DNA of 43,384 nt from the NCBI RefSeq assembly GCF_017592395.1, contig NZ_JAGFOU010000029.1:1-43384 (forward strand), given 5' to 3'. Shown here piece after piece: positions 7,904 through 17,005 of the stretch. The first letter of the stretch is position 1. Each line of letters opens with the position of its first letter. The DNA is from Actinomyces bowdenii (lineage in GTDB: Bacteria; Actinomycetota; Actinomycetes; Actinomycetales; Actinomycetaceae). The translations under genes were made by a program, and so were the position numbers. Under the pieces are notes generated by a model. It saw nothing but the letters and a program-made list of their open reading frames with translations. It was not told the DNA's origin and did not search any database.

Positions 7904-9141
7904 CTGTGGCGGTCCGTCATAGGTTCGTCCATCACCTTATCAACGGAATGTCTACACGCATTTGGGCGCCTGCAGTGCTCCTGGTGGTGCTCGTAAACTC
8001 GTTCGCGCGGTCGTGGGCCTGGAACTACGAGTGGCTGTGGGCCATGGATACCCTGTCCTTCTCCTCCATCTTCCTTGTGCCCCTGTGTGCAGGAGTCGCT
8101 GCTTTTGAGACAGGTGGATTGGCGATGGCGCGTGATCTGCACCTGGTCTCACCCAGGGCCACCTGGGCGGTCGTCAGAACAGTTGCAGGAGTGTGGGCGG
8201 TCGCTGCGACTGCGGTCCTCATCTCGTTCGCTGTGGTTGGCGGCTATGTGCTTCATACCACCTCCGGCCTGCTGCCACGCATGGGAGATCTCCTTCCTGT
8301 TCCCCTGCTTCTGGTTATTGTCGCCTCCGGGTGCGCAGCAGGAGGGTTGGTAGGGTGGGTACTGCCCTCACGGATCACGCCCGGTTTGACGGTTCTGAGC
8401 GTATTCGCTCTCATGATGTGCGGGTATATTATTGGAGGAGGGGGCTCCTCTGGGCTGGTGTCGGTAGGAGGGGCGACAGGGAGTCTTGTCGGGCTCACTC
8501 TGGCCCCTAATCTGATGTTCTGGCAATATATCTTCTATATTATTATCACGGTGTGCTTCATCTGGTTTATCAGGCTGTCCACCAGTTCTACTGGCCGGTG
8601 GCAGGGCGGGGTTGCGATGATATGCGCCCTATCTGTCCTCGGGGCAGGAATCGGTGTGCTGAGCTCGGGTGAGCGACTGGTCGAGGCTCCAGTCAGTAAT
8701 CTCGTCTGCGAAGGAAGTGCCCCGCAAGTATGCTTGGTTCCAGGTTACGCCAGCCGTGCGGGACAGGTGGAGGCAAGCCTCCATCCCTATATCACTGCTT
8801 TCAATAAGGTTGGAGTCCATGTACCCGATAGGGTGGAGCAGGGAATAAGCGAGGCCAGCGAGGGGCCTGTTTTGAAGGTCGACTCCCTTGATATCCTGGA
8901 TGCTAGCGATGAGAGGGCCAGGAGTGTCATGCTCCGCTGGTTCGACAGCGGGCGTTGTCCCGCTTGGGGAGGTGCGATGGAATCGGCTCCTCGGCTGATC
9001 ATCCGAGACTGGATGAGTGTGCGAGTTCAAGGCCGCTCGGGACCAGGAGCTATTAGCCCTGAGTTCACCAAGATGAGCGCTGAGCAGCAGGATTCGGCCC
9101 TGCGAGGGGCAGTTGATGAACTTGCCCACTGCGATTGGTGA
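7900..9141 (+). CDS. ABC-2-like permease with C-terminal extracytoplasmic domain
   Basis: The 413-residue protein starts within the ATPase stop (ATGA). About six or seven hydrophobic helices occupy residues 20-265, including SSIFLVPLCAGVAAF, GLLPRMGDLLPVPLLLVIVA and FWQYIFYIIITVCFIWF. Residues ~275-413 are hydrophilic and contain four Cys (CEGSAPQVC, GRCPAW and HCDW near the end), which would suit disulfides outside the membrane. No substrate can be inferred from the sequence. Together with the ATPase it should form an exporter, plausibly for the secreted protein encoded upstream or for immunity against it. I recall similar extracytoplasmic tails on some actinobacterial ABC-2 permeases, but this was not searched. 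Confidence 0.8.
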   Translation: MTVAVRHRFVHHLINGMSTRIWAPAVLLVVLVNSFARSWAWNYEWLWAMDTLSFSSIFLVPLCAGVAAFETGGLAMARDLHLVSPRATWAVVRTVAGVWAVAATAVLISFAVVGGYVLHTTSGLLPRMGDLLPVPLLLVIVASGCAAGGLVGWVLPSRITPGLTVLSVFALMMCGYIIGGGGSSGLVSVGGATGSLVGLTLAPNLMFWQYIFYIIITVCFIWFIRLSTSSTGRWQGGVAMICALSVLGAGIGVLSSGERLVEAPVSNLVCEGSAPQVCLVPGYASRAGQVEASLHPYITAFNKVGVHVPDRVEQGISEASEGPVLKVDSLDILDASDERARSVMLRWFDSGRCPAWGGAMESAPRLIIRDWMSVRVQGRSGPGAISPEFTKMSAEQQDSALRGAVDELAHCDW

Positions 9142-9144
9142 TCG

Positions 9145-9849
9145 TTGCGGGCATGGATCCTCGCCGTGACAGCTCATCGAGCACTGCGGCGTCGCGTGAG
9201 CCCTCAGCGCAGGCGGTACTGCGCCAAGCATCGCCAGGAGTATGGAGTGCCTGTCCTGTCCGCATGCAGCCGAGGCTCTCTGGCGGCGCTGAGGCACCTG
9301 GGCATTCCCGAGGCCGCGGGGGTCTGCGCCCTGACCCTCCTGCTGTGCGCCCTCGTGCCGCACGAGCCCGTCCCCATCCCCGGCAGGATCAACGTCCGCG
9401 CCGCCGTCACCAGCGTTCTGCCCATCCTCCCGGCACTGGCCGTCATGGCCTCCATCGCCGCCATAGGAGCGCGGGAGGCCGTCTCGGCCCGCGGCCGGGG
9501 AGGGGTGCTGGCCCTGGCCCTGCCCATCAACGCCGCCCTGCTCGCCGTCACCAGCCTGCTGGCCCTGCCCCTGGGCGTGCCCACCTTCGCCCGCAACGCC
9601 GTCACCCTCACCGGCCTATCCGTCGCGGCATCGACCTGGTGCGGCGCCCGGGCCGGCGGTGTGCTGGTCGTCCTGTACGTGTGCGCCAACTGGCTCCTGG
9701 GCGTGGACATGCTCAACCAGGCCAGGTGGTGGGCCTGGATCATGGCGCCCCCGCAGCGCGCCTCGGCCTGGGCGGGCGCCCTGCTCGTCCTCATCATCGC
9801 CGCTGCCTCACTCGCCCAAGGCCCACCGCGCCGCGCCGCCTCTGGCTAG
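9145..9849 (+). CDS. Integral membrane protein, third transporter component or neighbour
   Basis: The frame opens with TTG 9145, three bases after the permease stop, and gives 234 residues. The first ~45 are basic (RALRRRVSPQRRRY) and then about five or six hydrophobic helices follow (AAGVCALTLLLCALV, LPILPALAVMASIAAIG, VLALALPINAALLAV, AGGVLVVLYVCANWLLGV, AGALLVLIIAAASLA). The start is uncertain and internal GTG codons are alternatives. Composition shifts back to high GC inside this gene, at about 9280. The family is not recognised. Its position suggests a second membrane subunit of the ABC system. Confidence 0.6.
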   Translation: MRAWILAVTAHRALRRRVSPQRRRYCAKHRQEYGVPVLSACSRGSLAALRHLGIPEAAGVCALTLLLCALVPHEPVPIPGRINVRAAVTSVLPILPALAVMASIAAIGAREAVSARGRGGVLALALPINAALLAVTSLLALPLGVPTFARNAVTLTGLSVAASTWCGARAGGVLVVLYVCANWLLGVDMLNQARWWAWIMAPPQRASAWAGALLVLIIAAASLAQGPPRRAASG

Positions 9850-9852
9850 GCT
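9847..9852 (+). promoter_or_regulatory. -10 box placing a leaderless start for the ferritin-like gene
   Basis: TAGGCT is followed by 6 bases (GGCCCC) and ATG 9859. It overlaps the end of the preceding membrane-protein gene. No Shine-Dalgarno is visible. Confidence 0.6.
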
Positions 9853-9858
9853 GGCCCC

Positions 9859-10509
9859 ATGACCCGCACGCCCACCTCCAGCGCCGCCGCGCAGGCCAGT
9901 CCTTACGCGCTCACCGTCGTCGGCATCGTGGCCTACTCGCGCACGGCCGCCTGCGTCCGCTACGCCAAGGACGCCGACAAGGCCCCCACCATGGACTCGC
10001 GGGTGGCGCTGCTGCACATGAGCGCCTGGGAGGTGGGCTCCTTCGAGCGCGTCGTGGAGCGCGCCGGCGCGGAGGGCATCGAGGCCTACACCGAGGCGGA
10101 GCGCTTCGCCTCCCTCCTGGGCGACCTCGACGAGCGCCTGCGGCCGCTGGACTGGGCCGAGCGCCTGGTCAAGACCTACCTCATCTTCGGGCTGCTCATC
10201 GACCTGGGCATGGCGCTGTCCGACTTCCTGCCCGAGCCGCTGCGCACGGGTCTCATCGATGAGCTGGCCCAGGACCCGATCGGCAGCTGCGCCGCCATGG
10301 AGCTCGACTCCGCCATCAGCGCCGACCCCCAGCTCGCCGCCCGCCTGGGGCTGTGGGCGCGGCGCGTGGTCGGCGAGGAGATCGGCACCTTCCAGCGGCT
10401 CCTGGTCCAGTTCCCCGAGCTCCTGGTGGGGGCCTCCGCCGAGCAGTTGCACGAGGTCCTGTCCCAGGGCGCCACCTCCCGCATGAAGGGCCTGGGCCTG
10501 CGGGTCTGA
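9859..10509 (+). CDS. Ferritin-like fold protein (MiaE-like family)
   Basis: The 216-residue, mostly helical protein has the spacing of a four-helix ferritin-like bundle. Candidate carboxylate and His ligands occur in ALLHMSAWEVGSFERV and in RVVGEEIGTFQRLLVQFPEL. It resembles the actinobacterial MiaE-like family, related by fold to the tRNA 2-methylthio-isopentenyladenosine hydroxylase. Enzymatic activity has not been shown for this branch as far as I know. From memory, many actinobacteria keep this gene next to a DEAD-box helicase. Here 3.9 kb containing the ABC cassette separates them. The ATG directly follows a -10 box by 6 bases. Confidence 0.7.
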   Translation: MTRTPTSSAAAQASPYALTVVGIVAYSRTAACVRYAKDADKAPTMDSRVALLHMSAWEVGSFERVVERAGAEGIEAYTEAERFASLLGDLDERLRPLDWAERLVKTYLIFGLLIDLGMALSDFLPEPLRTGLIDELAQDPIGSCAAMELDSAISADPQLAARLGLWARRVVGEEIGTFQRLLVQFPELLVGASAEQLHEVLSQGATSRMKGLGLRV

Positions 10510-10579
10510 CGGCGCTCGGGCGGCGGTAGGGTGATGGCGCTCGGATACCGCCCACCCTCTCGCCGGAGGTGCCCGCCCC

Positions 10580-12115
10580 ATGAGCCCTGAAGCCCCCGAG
10601 TCCCGGGAGCCGAGCGCGCCCCTGATGGAGAGCGCCGGCCTGGACGTCATCGCCGAGTCCGAGCGCAAGGGCAGGCCGCGCGACCTGTTCATGCCCTGGT
10701 TCGCCGCCAACATCTCCGTGCTGGGCCTGTCCTGGGGCGCCTGGGTCCTGGGCTTCGGGCTGTCCCTCGCCCAGGCGGTGACCGCCGCCGCCGTGGGCGT
10801 GGTGGCCTCCTTCGGCCTGTGCGGCGTCATCGCCATCCTGGGCAAGCGCGGCAGCGCGCCCACCCTGGCCCTCTCGCGCGCCGCCTTCGGCTACAACGGC
10901 AACCGCCTGTCGGCCGCCATCTCCTGGATGCTGACCGTGGGGTGGGAGACCGTCCTGTGCGTCCTGGCCACCCTGGCCTCGGCCACCGTCCTGCGCGCCA
11001 TGGGCTGGCAGGGGCAGGCCAGCGCCCAGATCATCGGCTTCCTGGTGACCGCGGGCCTGGCCGCCAGCGCCGGCATCCTCGGCTTCGAGGCCATCATGCG
11101 GGTGCAGACCTGGATCACCTGGGCCACCGGCATCCTCACGGCCCTCTACCTTCTCCTCGTGGCCGACCACATCGACCCGGCGGCCCTGGCGGCGCTGCCC
11201 GCCGGCTCCTGGGCCGCCTTCATCGGCGCGCTGGTCATGGTGGCCACCGGCTTCGGACTGGGCTGGGTCAATGCCGCCGCCGACTACTCGCGCTACCTGC
11301 CGCGCAGCGCCTCGACCCCGGGGGTGGTGGGATGGACGACGCTCGGCTCGGCCCTGCCCGTCGTCGTCCTGGTCATCTGCGGCATCCTCCTGGTGGGCTC
11401 CGACGCCGAGCTGGGACGGGCCATCGACGCCGACCCGATCGGGGCGCTGACCACCATCCTGCCCACCTGGTTCCTCATCCCCTTCGCCCTGGTGGCCATC
11501 CTGGGGCTGGCCGGGGGCATCATCATGGACCTGTACTCCTCGGGCCTGTCCCTCCTGGCCACCGGTCTGCCCGTGCGGCGCCACACGGCCACCGCCATCG
11601 ACGCCACCATCATGGCCCTGGGCACGATCGCGGTCATCTTCGGCTCCTCGGGCTTCCTCGTGCCCTTCCAGGGCTTCCTCACCACCCTGGGGGTCCTCAT
11701 CGCCGCCTGGGCCGGCATCATGATCGCCGAGGTCGTGTTGCGGCGCCGCGACTACGACGAGGCCGCGCTGCTCACCTCCCAGGGCGTCTACGGCTCGATC
11801 AACTGGGAAGCCATCGGCCTCATGGCGGCCGGCGCGGGCCTCGGCTGGGGCCTGGTGACCAACTCCTCCGCCCCCTGGCTGGCCTGGCAGGGCTACCTCC
11901 TGGGCCCCCTGGGCGGGCGCGAGGGGCCCTGGGCCCACGCCAACCTCGGAGTGCTGGCCGCCCTGCTCATCGGGCTGGTCGGCCACCTGGCGCTGGGGCG
12001 CGGGAGGGTGCGGGCCCAGGAGGCCGCCCGCGTACCGGGCGAGGACCCTCAGGAGGCCACTGGGCAGCCCCCTGGCACGCAGCCCGACGGCGCCCGGATC
12101 GGGGGCGGGGCATGA
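10580..12115 (+). CDS. NCS1-family purine/cytosine permease
   Basis: The 511-residue protein has about twelve hydrophobic helices and typical NCS1 segments: FMPWFAANISVLGLSWGAW near residue 36, SRAAFGYNGNRL near 101 and FGLGWVNAAADYSRYLPR near 222. Members carry nucleobases, allantoin or related compounds with a cation. GGAGG at 10565-10569 lies 10 bases before the ATG, and TAGGGT at 10527-10532 is a plausible -10 box. The stop overlaps the start of the purine nucleoside phosphorylase gene (ATGA), so permease and enzyme are probably co-translated. A purine base or nucleoside is the likely cargo. The C-terminal ~40 residues are disordered and hydrophilic. Confidence 0.85.
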   Translation: MSPEAPESREPSAPLMESAGLDVIAESERKGRPRDLFMPWFAANISVLGLSWGAWVLGFGLSLAQAVTAAAVGVVASFGLCGVIAILGKRGSAPTLALSRAAFGYNGNRLSAAISWMLTVGWETVLCVLATLASATVLRAMGWQGQASAQIIGFLVTAGLAASAGILGFEAIMRVQTWITWATGILTALYLLLVADHIDPAALAALPAGSWAAFIGALVMVATGFGLGWVNAAADYSRYLPRSASTPGVVGWTTLGSALPVVVLVICGILLVGSDAELGRAIDADPIGALTTILPTWFLIPFALVAILGLAGGIIMDLYSSGLSLLATGLPVRRHTATAIDATIMALGTIAVIFGSSGFLVPFQGFLTTLGVLIAAWAGIMIAEVVLRRRDYDEAALLTSQGVYGSINWEAIGLMAAGAGLGWGLVTNSSAPWLAWQGYLLGPLGGREGPWAHANLGVLAALLIGLVGHLALGRGRVRAQEAARVPGEDPQEATGQPPGTQPDGARIGGGA

Positions 12116-13017
12116 GCACCGGCCACGGCGAGGAGCCCGTGGACGGGCTGGGCGCACCGGGCGGGCCGGAGGTCCTGAGCGGGCGCATGGCCTCGGGCCC
12201 CGGCGCCCAGGCACTCCAGGCGCTCATCGAGTCCGGCGGTCCTGCTGGCGCGGGCCCGGCGCTGGAGGGCGCCCACCAGATCGCGCGGCGCACCCGCGTG
12301 CCGCGCCACGATCTGCTCGTCGTCCTGGGCTCGGGCAGCGGCGAGGCCCTGCGGCAATGGGGTGCTCCCCGGGCCGGCCTGCCCCTGTCGGACCTGCCGG
12401 GGGTCAGGGCCCCGGTCGCCCCGGGCCACCGCGACCTCCTGGCCTCCTATGAGCGCGGCGGGCGGCATGTGCTGGTGGCCCTGGGCCGCACCCACCTCTA
12501 CGAGGGCGGCGGCCCGGGCCCGGTCGTGGCCCGGGCCCCGGCCGCCGCGGCCAGCGGGGTGCGCCCCGCCGTCCTGGTCAACGCGAGCGGCTGCCTGCGC
12601 GACTGGCGCCTGGGGGAGGTCATGGTCATCACCGACCACCTCAACCTCACCGGCGCCTCACCCTTCGACGGCGCGGTCTTCACCGATGTGCGCGCCACGT
12701 GGGATGCGGGGCTGGCCGCAGTGCTGGAGGGGGTCACCGGCAGGGCCGGGGTCTACGCGGCCCTGCGCGGGCCGGAGTACCAGACCATGGCCGAGACCCG
12801 CATGCTGGCGGGGCTGGGGGCCGACTGCGTGGGCATGTCCACGGTGCTGGAGGCCATCGCCCTGCACCGGCTGGGGGTGCGGGTGGCGGGCCTGAGCGTG
12901 GTCTCCGACCTCAGCGCCGCGCAGCAGCCCACCGATCCCCAGGAGGTGGTGCGCCTGGCTGGGGCCGCCCGCCCCGTCGTCGCCCGCGGTATCGAGGCGG
13001 TCCTGGCCGCCCTGTAG
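12112..13017 (+). CDS. Purine nucleoside phosphorylase (PNP/MTAP family) with altered base site
   Basis: The 301-residue protein fits the trimeric PNP family, which splits purine nucleosides with phosphate into base and ribose 1-phosphate. Phosphate and ribose ligands are kept: LGSGSG (Ser74), PGHRDLL (His106), GRTHLYEG (Arg126, His128, Tyr130), VNASG (Asn157) and GMST (Met242, Ser243). The base-binding residues differ. The family's GPxYET Glu is Gln224 (GPEYQT), and the Asn of the LVTN/LITN motif is Asp266 (VVSDLS). The His that usually contacts the ribose 5'-OH is Pro276. Such changes point to 6-aminopurine nucleosides or another substrate rather than inosine/guanosine. It is encoded with a nucleobase permease (ATGA overlap). 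The first ~60 residues form an extra Gly/Ala-rich extension. Confidence 0.85.
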   Translation: MSTGHGEEPVDGLGAPGGPEVLSGRMASGPGAQALQALIESGGPAGAGPALEGAHQIARRTRVPRHDLLVVLGSGSGEALRQWGAPRAGLPLSDLPGVRAPVAPGHRDLLASYERGGRHVLVALGRTHLYEGGGPGPVVARAPAAAASGVRPAVLVNASGCLRDWRLGEVMVITDHLNLTGASPFDGAVFTDVRATWDAGLAAVLEGVTGRAGVYAALRGPEYQTMAETRMLAGLGADCVGMSTVLEAIALHRLGVRVAGLSVVSDLSAAQQPTDPQEVVRLAGAARPVVARGIEAVLAAL

Positions 13018-13054
13018 AGGCCCCGCCGTCGGGCGCGCCCGGCTCCCGCTCCAG

Positions 13055-13115
13055 GCAGGGCCGCCCGCACTGAGCATGCGCAGCGGCCCTGCACGGGTGA
13101 TCCGCGCAGGGCCGC
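13055..13115. terminator. Three-armed hairpin cluster between convergent genes
   Basis: GCAGGGCCGC occurs at 13055-13064 and 13106-13115, with its complement GCGGCCCTGC between them at 13083-13092. The middle arm can pair with either outer arm, giving one of two exclusive 10-bp hairpins. It lies between pnp (stop 13017) and csbD (stop 13152, minus), so each direction can form a terminator. Confidence 0.55.
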
Positions 13116-13151
13116 CTGAGGCGGGGCCTTGGGGCCGCGAGAGCGGGAGGA

Positions 13152-13343
13152 CTACTTCTCGTCGCGCTTGAAGCGGTTGACCGCTCCCTCGACGACGCCC
13201 TTGGCGTCCTCGACGACCTCCTTGACCTTGCCCTCGGCCTGCTGGAGCTTGCCCTCGGCCTCGGTCCCGGAGTCGCCGGTGACCTTGCCCGCGGTCTCCT
13301 TGGCCTTGCCCGCCAGCCTGTCGAAGGCTCCGTTGTCACCCAT
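13152..13343 (-). CDS. CsbD-family small stress protein
   Basis: The 63-residue hydrophilic protein has the CsbD pattern of short helical repeats: FDRLAGKAKETAGKVTGDSG and then AEGKLQQAEGKVKEVVEDAK. CsbD proteins are abundant general-stress proteins without a known biochemical activity; in Bacillus the gene belongs to the sigma-B regulon. I chose ATG 13343 (MGDNGAF) because AAAGGA on the minus strand ends about 6 bases before it. The alternative ATG 13349 would touch the ribosome binding site. A TAGGCT hexamer at 13388-13383 (minus) is a possible -10 box. The gene is divergent from fumC. Confidence 0.85.
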   Translation of the reverse strand: MGDNGAFDRLAGKAKETAGKVTGDSGTEAEGKLQQAEGKVKEVVEDAKGVVEGAVNRFKRDEK

Positions 13344-13450
13344 GAGCATTCCTTTCCGTTGGGATCTCCACCACCATGACAAGCCTATCTGAGAGGCTCC
13401 TGAATGCGGGCCTGCTCTCGTCCAAGACCTGCGCCGACCGTGCAGCGCGG

Positions 13451-13456
13451 TAGCCT
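13451..13456 (+). promoter_or_regulatory. -10 box placing a leaderless start for fumC
   Basis: TAGCCT is followed by 6 bases (GGCGCC) and ATG 13463. There is no Shine-Dalgarno. The same arrangement is seen at several other genes of this window. Confidence 0.6.
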
Positions 13457-13462
13457 GGCGCC

Positions 13463-14902
<1,440 letters not shown>

Positions 14903-14909
14903 GATCCTC

Positions 14910-14994
14910 CCGGCCGATCCTCTTGGCCGGCGGCCGTGGACAGCGGCGACAGCGCCCAGGGCTCCGTGAGGGCGCCGTCGCCGCTGTCCACGGC
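14910..14994 (+). terminator. Tandem hairpins after fumC
   Basis: A short stem CCGGCC/GGCCGG (14910-14915 with 14925-14930) is followed by a long one. In the long one 14933-14950 pairs perfectly with 14977-14994 (18 bp), extended inward by GCGCCC/GGGCGC (14952-14957 with 14970-14975). There is no U tract. Confidence 0.65.
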
Positions 14995-15019
14995 TGATGT
15001 GCCGCATATCACGGACGTA

Positions 15020-15035
15020 GTGACCTTCTGGTAAC
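15020..15035 (+). promoter_or_regulatory. Imperfect inverted repeat, candidate HxlR operator
   Basis: GTGACC-TTCT-GGTAAC is an inverted repeat with one mismatch. It lies 70 bases before the first gene of the detoxification cluster. GTAAC/GTTAC half-sites are common in operators I recall for HxlR-type regulators, and such a regulator is encoded two genes on. This is a context-based proposal. Confidence 0.35.
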
Positions 15036-15104
15036 CCGGATCAGGCGTGCGAGCATCCGGGAGCGAGCCGGAGGCGCTCGCCCGTGATCCTGGAAGGAGC
15101 CCCC

Positions 15105-15506
15105 ATGAACGAGTCCCACCCCATCGCTGTCGCCGAGGAGTACTTCTCCGCCCTCGGCCAGGGGCGCGTGGAGGATGCCCTCGCGCTCCTGGCCGAGGAC
15201 ATCGTGTGGCATCAGCCGGGCGGCAGCCGCTACTCCGGCCGCCACGAGGGCCGCCGGGGCGTCGGCGAGCTCATCGGCGCCATGGCCGGGGCCAGCGGCG
15301 GCACCCTGCGAGTGGCTGCGACCGGCCCGGCCATGGCCAACGGGGATCTGGTCGCGGTCCCCGTCCGCTTCACCGCCACCCGCCCCGGGAGCACCCTCGA
15401 CCAGGGCGGCATCGACCTGCTGACCATCCGGGAGGGCCGGATCGTCGAGGTGCACCTGTTCTCCCAGGACGGCCCCGCCGAGGACCTCTTCTGGGGCAGG
15501 GACTGA
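15105..15506 (+). CDS. SnoaL/NTF2-like protein
   Basis: The 133-residue protein has the cone-shaped alpha+beta NTF2 pattern: VAEEYFSALGQGRVEDALALL at the start, DIVWHQPGG, GRRGVGELI and IDLLTIREGRIVEVHLFS at the end. Members act as small hydrolases, isomerases or ligand carriers, so the substrate cannot be predicted. AAGGAG precedes ATG 15105 by a normal spacing. It heads a same-strand run with an HxlR regulator, a nitroreductase and a VOC protein, which suggests a role in handling small reactive organic compounds. Confidence 0.8.
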   Translation: MNESHPIAVAEEYFSALGQGRVEDALALLAEDIVWHQPGGSRYSGRHEGRRGVGELIGAMAGASGGTLRVAATGPAMANGDLVAVPVRFTATRPGSTLDQGGIDLLTIREGRIVEVHLFSQDGPAEDLFWGRD

Positions 15507-15561
15507 GGGTGCGCCGTCCAGGTGCCGTGCTGGGCGGTGATGAGGCGGTGAGGGCGCAGTG

Positions 15562-16014
15562 ATGGCAGGCGGTCACGACGGTGGCCGGTCCCGTGGGGCC
15601 GGGCTCGACGTGCTGCGCCGGACCTGCCCATCCCGCTCCGTCCTGGCCCGCGTGGTCGGCAAGTGGACGGTGCTGGTCGTCGTGGCCCTGGAGGACGGCC
15701 CCCTGCGTTTCGGGGAGCTCCTGGCCGCGGTCGAGGGCATCAGCGCCAAGGTCCTCACCGCCACCCTGCGCGCGCTCGAGCGCGACGGGGTGGTGTGGCG
15801 GCGGGCCTACCCCGGGGTGCCGGCCCGCGTCGAGTACGGCCTGTCCCCACTGGGCCGATCCCTGGGAGAGCCATTGGCGGCCCTGCAGGCCTGGGCCCAG
15901 GCCCATGCGCAGGAGGTCATCAGGGCCCGGGAGCGCTACGACGCGGCTGGACCGCCGGTCTCAGCAGGATCCCCGGAAACCGCACGCGGCCGTGCCTCCA
16001 GCGAGCAGAATTGA
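15562..16014 (+). CDS. HxlR-family winged-helix regulator
   Basis: The 150-residue protein has the HxlR (DUF24) layout: an N-terminal Cys in a CP motif (Cys22, RTCPSRSVL), the GKW segment (VVGKWTVLVVVAL), FGELLAAVEGISAKVLTATLRALERDG as recognition helices, and the YGLSPLGRSL wing. In Bacillus relatives such as YodB, CatR and HypR, the N-terminal Cys senses diamide, quinones or hypochlorite and controls nitroreductase, azoreductase or dioxygenase genes. The neighbours here match that pattern. I chose ATG 15562 because GAGGG lies 7 bases upstream. GTG 15559 is the alternative. It probably regulates the genes around it, possibly through the repeat at 15020-15035. Confidence 0.85.
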   Translation: MAGGHDGGRSRGAGLDVLRRTCPSRSVLARVVGKWTVLVVVALEDGPLRFGELLAAVEGISAKVLTATLRALERDGVVWRRAYPGVPARVEYGLSPLGRSLGEPLAALQAWAQAHAQEVIRARERYDAAGPPVSAGSPETARGRASSEQN

Positions 16015-16117
16015 GAGGGAGGCGCCGTCCCCATCGACGGAACCCGCATCGCCCCGATGCCGGGCGGTTGAGCCGGAGCGGCCCTCGCGTTCTGACGCCT
16101 ATGTAGAGGAGACCACG

Positions 16118-16915
16118 ATGACCAGTGACGCCGCTGCCGAGCCGGGCCCCGCCAACCCCGTCCTGTCGCTGCTGCGGGAGCGCCGCTCAGTGCGGGCCTT
16201 CACCGGGGAGCACGTCGACCAGGAGGACCTGCGCCAGATCCTCCTGGCCACCCGCCAGGCCCCCAGCTCCATCAACGCCCAGGGCCTGAGCCTGGTGGTC
16301 GTGCGCGACCCGGAGCGGATCCGCGCCGTGGCCGAGATCGCCGGCGGTCAGCCCCAGGTCGCCGGGGCCGACGTCGTCGTGGTCTTCGTCATCGACTACC
16401 ACCGCACGGGCCTGGCCGCCGATCAGCACGGGCGCCAGCAGGTCGTCCAGCGCAGCGCCGAGGGGGTGCTCGTGGGCGCCGTCGACGCCGGCATCGCCCT
16501 GGCCACCTTCCAGACCGCCGCGCACTCCCTGGGCTATGCCACCACCGCGATCGGCGGCATCCGCAACGATCCGGCCGGCCTCATCGAGCTGCTGGGCCTG
16601 CCCGAGCACACCTTCCCGGTGGTCGCCTCCACCCTGGGCGCTCCCGACCCCGAGAAGCTGCCCCGGGTCAAGCCCCGCCTGCCGCTGGAGTCCTACGCCA
16701 TGGAGGAGCGCTACGACGAGGAGGCCGTGGCCCGGGGCGCCCGGGCCTACGACGAGGCGCTGCGGGCCTGGTGGGACGAGCAGGGCATGGAGGAGATGGG
16801 CACCTGGTCCCAGGACACCTCCGCGACCTATGCCACCTACTACTTCCCCACGGTGGCGGCCACCATGGAGGCCCAGGGGTTCCGCTTCCTGGACGGGCCC
16901 CAGGCCGGCGCCTGA
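16118..16915 (+). CDS. NfsA/FRP-type NADPH-dependent nitroreductase
   Basis: The 265-residue flavoprotein begins with the nitroreductase motif LLRERRSVRAFTGEHVD near residue 16. It contains RQAPSSINAQGLSLVVV (FMN contacts), GIALATFQTAAHSLGYATTAIGGIR and a basic segment KLPRVKPRLPLESY near 186-199. The length fits the NfsA/FRP group, which reduces nitroaromatics, quinones and flavins with NADPH. AGAGGAG ends 7-8 bases before ATG 16118. It follows the HxlR regulator by 103 bases and precedes a VOC gene, as in electrophile-stress regulons. The ~50 residues at the end (WWDEQGMEEMGTWSQD) are longer than in E. coli NfsA. Confidence 0.88.
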   Translation: MTSDAAAEPGPANPVLSLLRERRSVRAFTGEHVDQEDLRQILLATRQAPSSINAQGLSLVVVRDPERIRAVAEIAGGQPQVAGADVVVVFVIDYHRTGLAADQHGRQQVVQRSAEGVLVGAVDAGIALATFQTAAHSLGYATTAIGGIRNDPAGLIELLGLPEHTFPVVASTLGAPDPEKLPRVKPRLPLESYAMEERYDEEAVARGARAYDEALRAWWDEQGMEEMGTWSQDTSATYATYYFPTVAATMEAQGFRFLDGPQAGA

Positions 16916-17005
16916 GGGCTCGCAGGGCGCCGCGGCATCTCGCCGTGATGCACCTGACACAACCATGCGCCACGCAGGGCCGAACAAGCAGTGTGAGGAG
17001 CGATC

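Noticed and set aside
10819..12111. Plus-strand upstream extension of the phosphorylase frame through the permease gene
   Set aside because: It is an out-of-frame reading of the permease gene, rich in Arg/Gly/Pro/His. The phosphorylase begins at the ATGA overlap at 12112.
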